Origin: J013 sp038521775
GTDB lineage: Bacteria; Pseudomonadota; Alphaproteobacteria; Rhodobacterales; Rhodobacteraceae
Reading direction: 5' to 3'
Assembly (NCBI GenBank): GCA_038521775.1
Contig: JBCBKN010000217.1
Span: 1-7,896 of the forward strand
Length of the DNA stretch: 7,896 nucleotides
This document shows, in pieces, positions 5,489 through 7,896 of the stretch. A model generated the notes under the pieces. The model was not told where the DNA came from. It saw nothing but the letters and a program-made list of their open reading frames with translations, and made no database searches. Position 1 is the stretch's first letter. Every line of letters starts with the position of its first letter. The translations under genes were made by a program, and so were the position numbers.

Positions 5489-6346
5489 ATGACCGAGCCC
5501 GCACTGCCCGACCAACCCGGCATTGGCTATAAACCACAGCATTTCTCGGCGATATGCGCGGATCCCACCCCGGTTGCCTGGCTTGAGATCCATGCGGAAA
5601 ACTACATGGGCGCCGGTGGCCGGCCCCATGCGCAGCTGCGCCATCTCGCGGAGACGCTTGCTGTCTCGGTGCATGGCGTTGGCCTGTCGATCGGCGGGGA
5701 AGGGCGGCTTGACGCTGAACATCTGGCGCGTCTGAAGCATCTGTGCGACTGGCTGCGCCCGGCGAGCTTTTCGGAGCATCTGGCCTGGTCGAGCCATGGC
5801 ACGGCGTTTCTCAACGACCTTTTGCCGCTGCCCTACACCACTGAAACGCTGATGCGGGTTGCGTCGCATATCGACGAGGTGCAGGAGGTTCTGGGCCGCA
5901 GGATGCTGCTGGAAAACCCGTCGAGCTATCTGGCCTTTGCCGCATCGACCTGGTCGGAAACCGATTTCCTGGCAGAACTCGTGCGCCGGACCGGGTGCGG
6001 GCTGCTGCTTGACGTCAACAATGTCTTTGTCTCCGCGACCAATCTGAACTATGCGCCGCGCGAGTATATCGATGCCGTGCCCATCGAGGCGGTGGGCGAG
6101 ATCCATCTGGGCGGTCACGATGAGGATGAAGATGAGGCCGGCGCCCCGCTTTTGATCGACAGCCATGGGCGGGCGGTGGTCGATCCCGTCTGGGCGCTGC
6201 TCGACCACACGCTTGCGCGGAGCGGACCGCGCCCGCTGCTTGTCGAATGGGACACCGATGTGCCGGACTGGCCGGTGCTGGCGGGCGAGGCGCAGCGCGC
6301 AAAAGCAGCGCTTGAGCGGTGCCGGCGGCCGGTCGCAGCGGAATGA
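5489..6346 (+). CDS. bufB: DUF692 multinuclear iron enzyme that modifies bufferin Cys residues (MbnB/HvfB-like)
   Basis: This encodes 285 residues with a TIM-barrel fold, the usual length for the family. The conserved line GIGYKPQHF (11-19) is followed by likely metal ligands along the barrel: His37 and Glu38 region in WLEIHAENYM, His62 in VHGVGLSIGG, Glu96/His97 in SEHLAW, Glu142 in LLENPSSYL, Asp175 and Asn177-178 in LLLDVNNVFVSA, His206 and His210 in EIHLGGH, Asp224/His226 in LLIDSHGRAV, and Glu253 in LVEWD. DUF692 enzymes use a di- or tri-iron centre and oxygen to rearrange peptidyl Cys, as MbnB does for methanobactin. Its substrate is inferred to be the 101-residue peptide encoded just upstream. 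An ATG at 5453 would add 12 residues with no family match; the ATG at 5489 has a weak GGAAA just ahead and puts the conserved line at the normal distance. Its stop overlaps the next start by ATGA. Confidence 0.95.
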   Translation: MTEPALPDQPGIGYKPQHFSAICADPTPVAWLEIHAENYMGAGGRPHAQLRHLAETLAVSVHGVGLSIGGEGRLDAEHLARLKHLCDWLRPASFSEHLAWSSHGTAFLNDLLPLPYTTETLMRVASHIDEVQEVLGRRMLLENPSSYLAFAASTWSETDFLAELVRRTGCGLLLDVNNVFVSATNLNYAPREYIDAVPIEAVGEIHLGGHDEDEDEAGAPLLIDSHGRAVVDPVWALLDHTLARSGPRPLLVEWDTDVPDWPVLAGEAQRAKAALERCRRPVAAE

Positions 6347-7104
6347 GCGTGCCTGCCGGCCCTCTGCCCGATCAGGCCGCGTTTCGCACGGCCCTGCTCG
6401 ATGCGGCGCAGCCCTACCCGCAGGGAGTGCAGGACGCATCCGGCCGCCCGGCGCAGAAACGGTTCGACGTCTATCGCAACAATGTCGCCGTGTCGCTCAC
6501 CGAGGCCTTGGAGACCGCCTTCCCGGCCCTGCGGGCCTTGGTTGGAGACGACTTCTTTCGGGCCATGGCGGGGGTGTTCTTGCGGGCGCATCCGCCAAGC
6601 TCGCCCGTGATGATGTTTTATGGCGCGCAGATGCCCGAATTTCTGCGCGGTTTTCCGCCGGCGGCCGGGCTTGCCTATCTGCCCGACATTGCCCAGCTGG
6701 AGCTTGCGCTGCGCCGCGCCTATCATGCCGCCGATGCCACGCCCTTGGCGCCGGAGGCTTTGCAAGCGCTTGATCCCGATGCGCTGGCTGGGGCAAGGAT
6801 CAGCCTGGTGCCGGCGGCAATTCTGGTGAGCTCCGCGCATCCCCTCTATGACATCTACCGTGCGGCCACCCGGCCCGATACGCCAAAGCCCCGCGCCGAG
6901 GCCCAATCGGTGCTCGTCACCCGGCCCGATCTTGATCCGCAGCTCGACCCGCTCGCCCCGGCATCCGCCCGGCTGATCGCGGCCTTGCGCGCCGGAACGC
7001 CGCTGGGTGCGGCGGCCGAGGCGGCGGGGCCGGATCTCGACCTTGGCGCGGCTCTCCATCTTCTTCTTGCGCGTCAGGCGCTTCACTCCGTCACGACCAA
7101 CTGA
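6343..7104 (+). CDS. bufC: DUF2063 partner protein of the DUF692 enzyme (HvfC/BufC-like)
   Basis: This encodes 253 residues. The N-terminal DUF2063 domain is plain: KRFDVYRNNVAVSL (39-52), ALETAFPALRALVG (55-68), FFRAMAGVFL (71-80), PPSSPVMMFYG (84-94) and LAYLPDIAQLELALRRAYHA (110-129). The rest (130-253) is a less conserved alpha/beta region. Members of this family bind the DUF692 enzyme and are thought to help recognise or hold the precursor peptide, like MbnC with MbnB; the MbnC relation is functional and not strong in sequence. The ATG is inside the bufB-like stop (ATGA, 6343-6346), which implies translational coupling and near-equal amounts of the two proteins. An upstream in-frame ATG at 6319 would overlap bufB by 28 bases and is less likely. 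Confidence 0.92.
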   Translation: MSVPAGPLPDQAAFRTALLDAAQPYPQGVQDASGRPAQKRFDVYRNNVAVSLTEALETAFPALRALVGDDFFRAMAGVFLRAHPPSSPVMMFYGAQMPEFLRGFPPAAGLAYLPDIAQLELALRRAYHAADATPLAPEALQALDPDALAGARISLVPAAILVSSAHPLYDIYRAATRPDTPKPRAEAQSVLVTRPDLDPQLDPLAPASARLIAALRAGTPLGAAAEAAGPDLDLGAALHLLLARQALHSVTTN

Positions 7105-7115
7105 CAGGAACACCC

Positions 7116-7661
7116 ATGCTGACCATGGCCAACCGCATAGGGGCGCGGCTCGATCTTGCCGCGACCCCGGCATTGACGACCCTTGCCCGCTTTCTCTTTG
7201 CCGCGGTGCTTTTGCTCTATTTCTGGAATGCCGGGGTCACCAAGCTGGGCGAGGGGGTGGCCGGCCTGTTTCAGCCCTCGATGGGCGCTTATACGCAGAT
7301 CTTTCCCAAGGCGATGGAGGCCGTTTCCTATGACGTGTCGCAGCTGGGCATCTTCCACACGCTCGTGGCGCTGGCCGGCACCTGGGCCGAGTTCATCCTG
7401 CCGGCGCTGATCGTGCTGGGCCTGCTCACCCGGCTGGCGGCCCTCGGCATGATCGGTTTTGTGCTGGTGCAGAGCCTTGTTGACCTCTACGGCCACGGGC
7501 TGATCGACCAGCCGGCAACCTTCGGCGCCTGGTTCGACCGGATCCCCGACAGCGCAATCCTCGACCAGCGCGCGTTCTGGATGTTGCTTCTGCTGCTTCT
7601 GGTCCTCAAGGGCGGCGGGCCGCTCTCGCTCGACCGGGTGCTTTTCGGCCGCCGGGACTGA
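7116..7661 (+). CDS. bufD: DoxX-family membrane protein of the bufferin operon
   Basis: This encodes 181 residues, with four predicted membrane helices at about 22-40, 80-102, 104-124 and 152-166. Family landmarks are ARFLFAAVLLLYFWNAGVTK near helix 1, GAYTQIFPKAMEAVSYDVSQ (57-76) in the first periplasmic or cytoplasmic loop, and LAGTWAEFILPALIVLGLLTR in helix 2. DoxX proteins are a large inner-membrane family linked to quinone- or thiol-related redox reactions; their role in bufferin clusters is not established, though a presence there is common. It starts 11 bases after the bufC-like stop with a CAGGAA site 6 bases ahead of the ATG, so it is the fourth gene of the same operon. No terminator with a T-run follows. 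Confidence 0.9.
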   Translation: MLTMANRIGARLDLAATPALTTLARFLFAAVLLLYFWNAGVTKLGEGVAGLFQPSMGAYTQIFPKAMEAVSYDVSQLGIFHTLVALAGTWAEFILPALIVLGLLTRLAALGMIGFVLVQSLVDLYGHGLIDQPATFGAWFDRIPDSAILDQRAFWMLLLLLLVLKGGGPLSLDRVLFGRRD

Positions 7662-7700
7662 GCGGCGCGTGCGACGTCAGGTTTCGCCCCCAGGGCTCGG

Positions 7701-7896
7701 TCAGCGCGGGTTTGTAACCCGGGCGGCCAGGTCGGGATTGAGGCCGGCGCGCACAATGTCGATCGGCACGGCAACCGCCACCGGCCCCGCCGCGGCCGGG
7801 GCGACAACGCCCGGGGCGAAGTGAAACGTAAAGGCGCTGATCAGTCCGGGATCCGCGGCTGTTGCCGTAAGGGTGAAGTTTTGCAGGACGGCAAGG
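7701..7896 (-). CDS. C-terminal 64 residues of an unrecognised protein, 5' end outside the window
   Basis: On the minus strand, frame open from base 7895 down to a TGA at 7701-7703, read as 64 residues plus stop. There is no ATG within this part, so it is easy to miss. It begins with LAVLQNFTLTATAADPG and continues through strand-rich segments (AFTFHF, PVAVAVPIDIV) to a terminal LAARVTNPR. The alternating hydrophobic pattern suggests a beta-rich C-terminal domain. I do not recognise the family. It converges on the bufD-like gene with 39 bases between the stops. Alternatives: a chance open frame in GC-rich DNA, though the balanced amino-acid composition argues for coding. Confidence 0.55.
   Translation of the reverse strand, partial: LAVLQNFTLTATAADPGLISAFTFHFAPGVVAPAAAGPVAVAVPIDIVRAGLNPDLAARVTNPR
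7707..7721. terminator. 6-bp hairpin at the convergent gene ends, weak
   Basis: The arms cgggtt (7707-7712) and aacccg (7716-7721) pair across a 3-base loop, 45 bases past the bufD-like stop and inside the last codons of the opposing gene. There is no T-run on the plus strand. It might help end transcription of the bufferin operon, but may be chance. Confidence 0.25.

Noticed and set aside
5468..6439. 323-codon minus-strand open frame opposite the DUF692 gene
   Set aside because: It is the mirror of a strongly conserved DUF692 frame and is rich in Arg, Pro and Gln, as expected from antisense GC-rich sequence.
6115..7173. 352-codon minus-strand open frame opposite the DUF2063 gene
   Set aside because: It spans two well-supported plus-strand genes and their junction, and has low-complexity Arg/Gly-rich composition.

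Overview
The base composition is GC-rich and protein families and codon use look alphaproteobacterial, most like a Rhodobacterales or roseobacter-type genome. This lineage is inferred from family resemblance alone; the window has no rRNA or marker gene. There is no tRNA, rRNA, CRISPR array, insertion sequence or transposase.

Left part (1-1536): the C-terminal two thirds of an alpha/beta-hydrolase (+) converges on a small minus-strand gene (655-1011) for a protein that looks like a ferredoxin-like or dimeric alpha/beta-barrel oxygenase-type domain. A gap of about 525 bases (1012-1536) follows, with no convincing gene but a short AT-rich direct repeat.

Middle part (1537-4645): two co-directional genes, each with a good ribosome binding site, 40 bases apart. 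The first encodes a three-helix membrane protein of an uncharacterised family with a tandem Glu-Thr-Pro repeat in its large loop. The second encodes a 706-residue vanadium-dependent haloperoxidase of the algal bromoperoxidase type. Its vanadate-site Lys, Arg, Gly-His, Arg and His are all present, but the active-site Ser is Ala. A perfect 10-bp hairpin follows its stop codon.

Right part (5044-7661): a four-gene operon that matches the recently described bufferin (DUF2282/DUF692/DUF2063/DoxX) ribosomal-peptide metallophore clusters. bufA-like encodes a Sec-exported precursor with four Cys. bufB-like is a DUF692 (MbnB-related) multinuclear iron enzyme that modifies Cys. bufC-like is its DUF2063 partner and overlaps bufB by ATGA. 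bufD-like is a DoxX membrane protein. A hairpin between precursor and enzyme could favour precursor expression. The likely role is periplasmic copper (metal) sequestration during metal stress. The non-coding leader ahead of this operon carries two small tandem repeats (2 x 14 bp and 3 x 18 bp).

Right edge (7701-7896): the C-terminal 64 codons of an unrecognised minus-strand gene converge on the operon.
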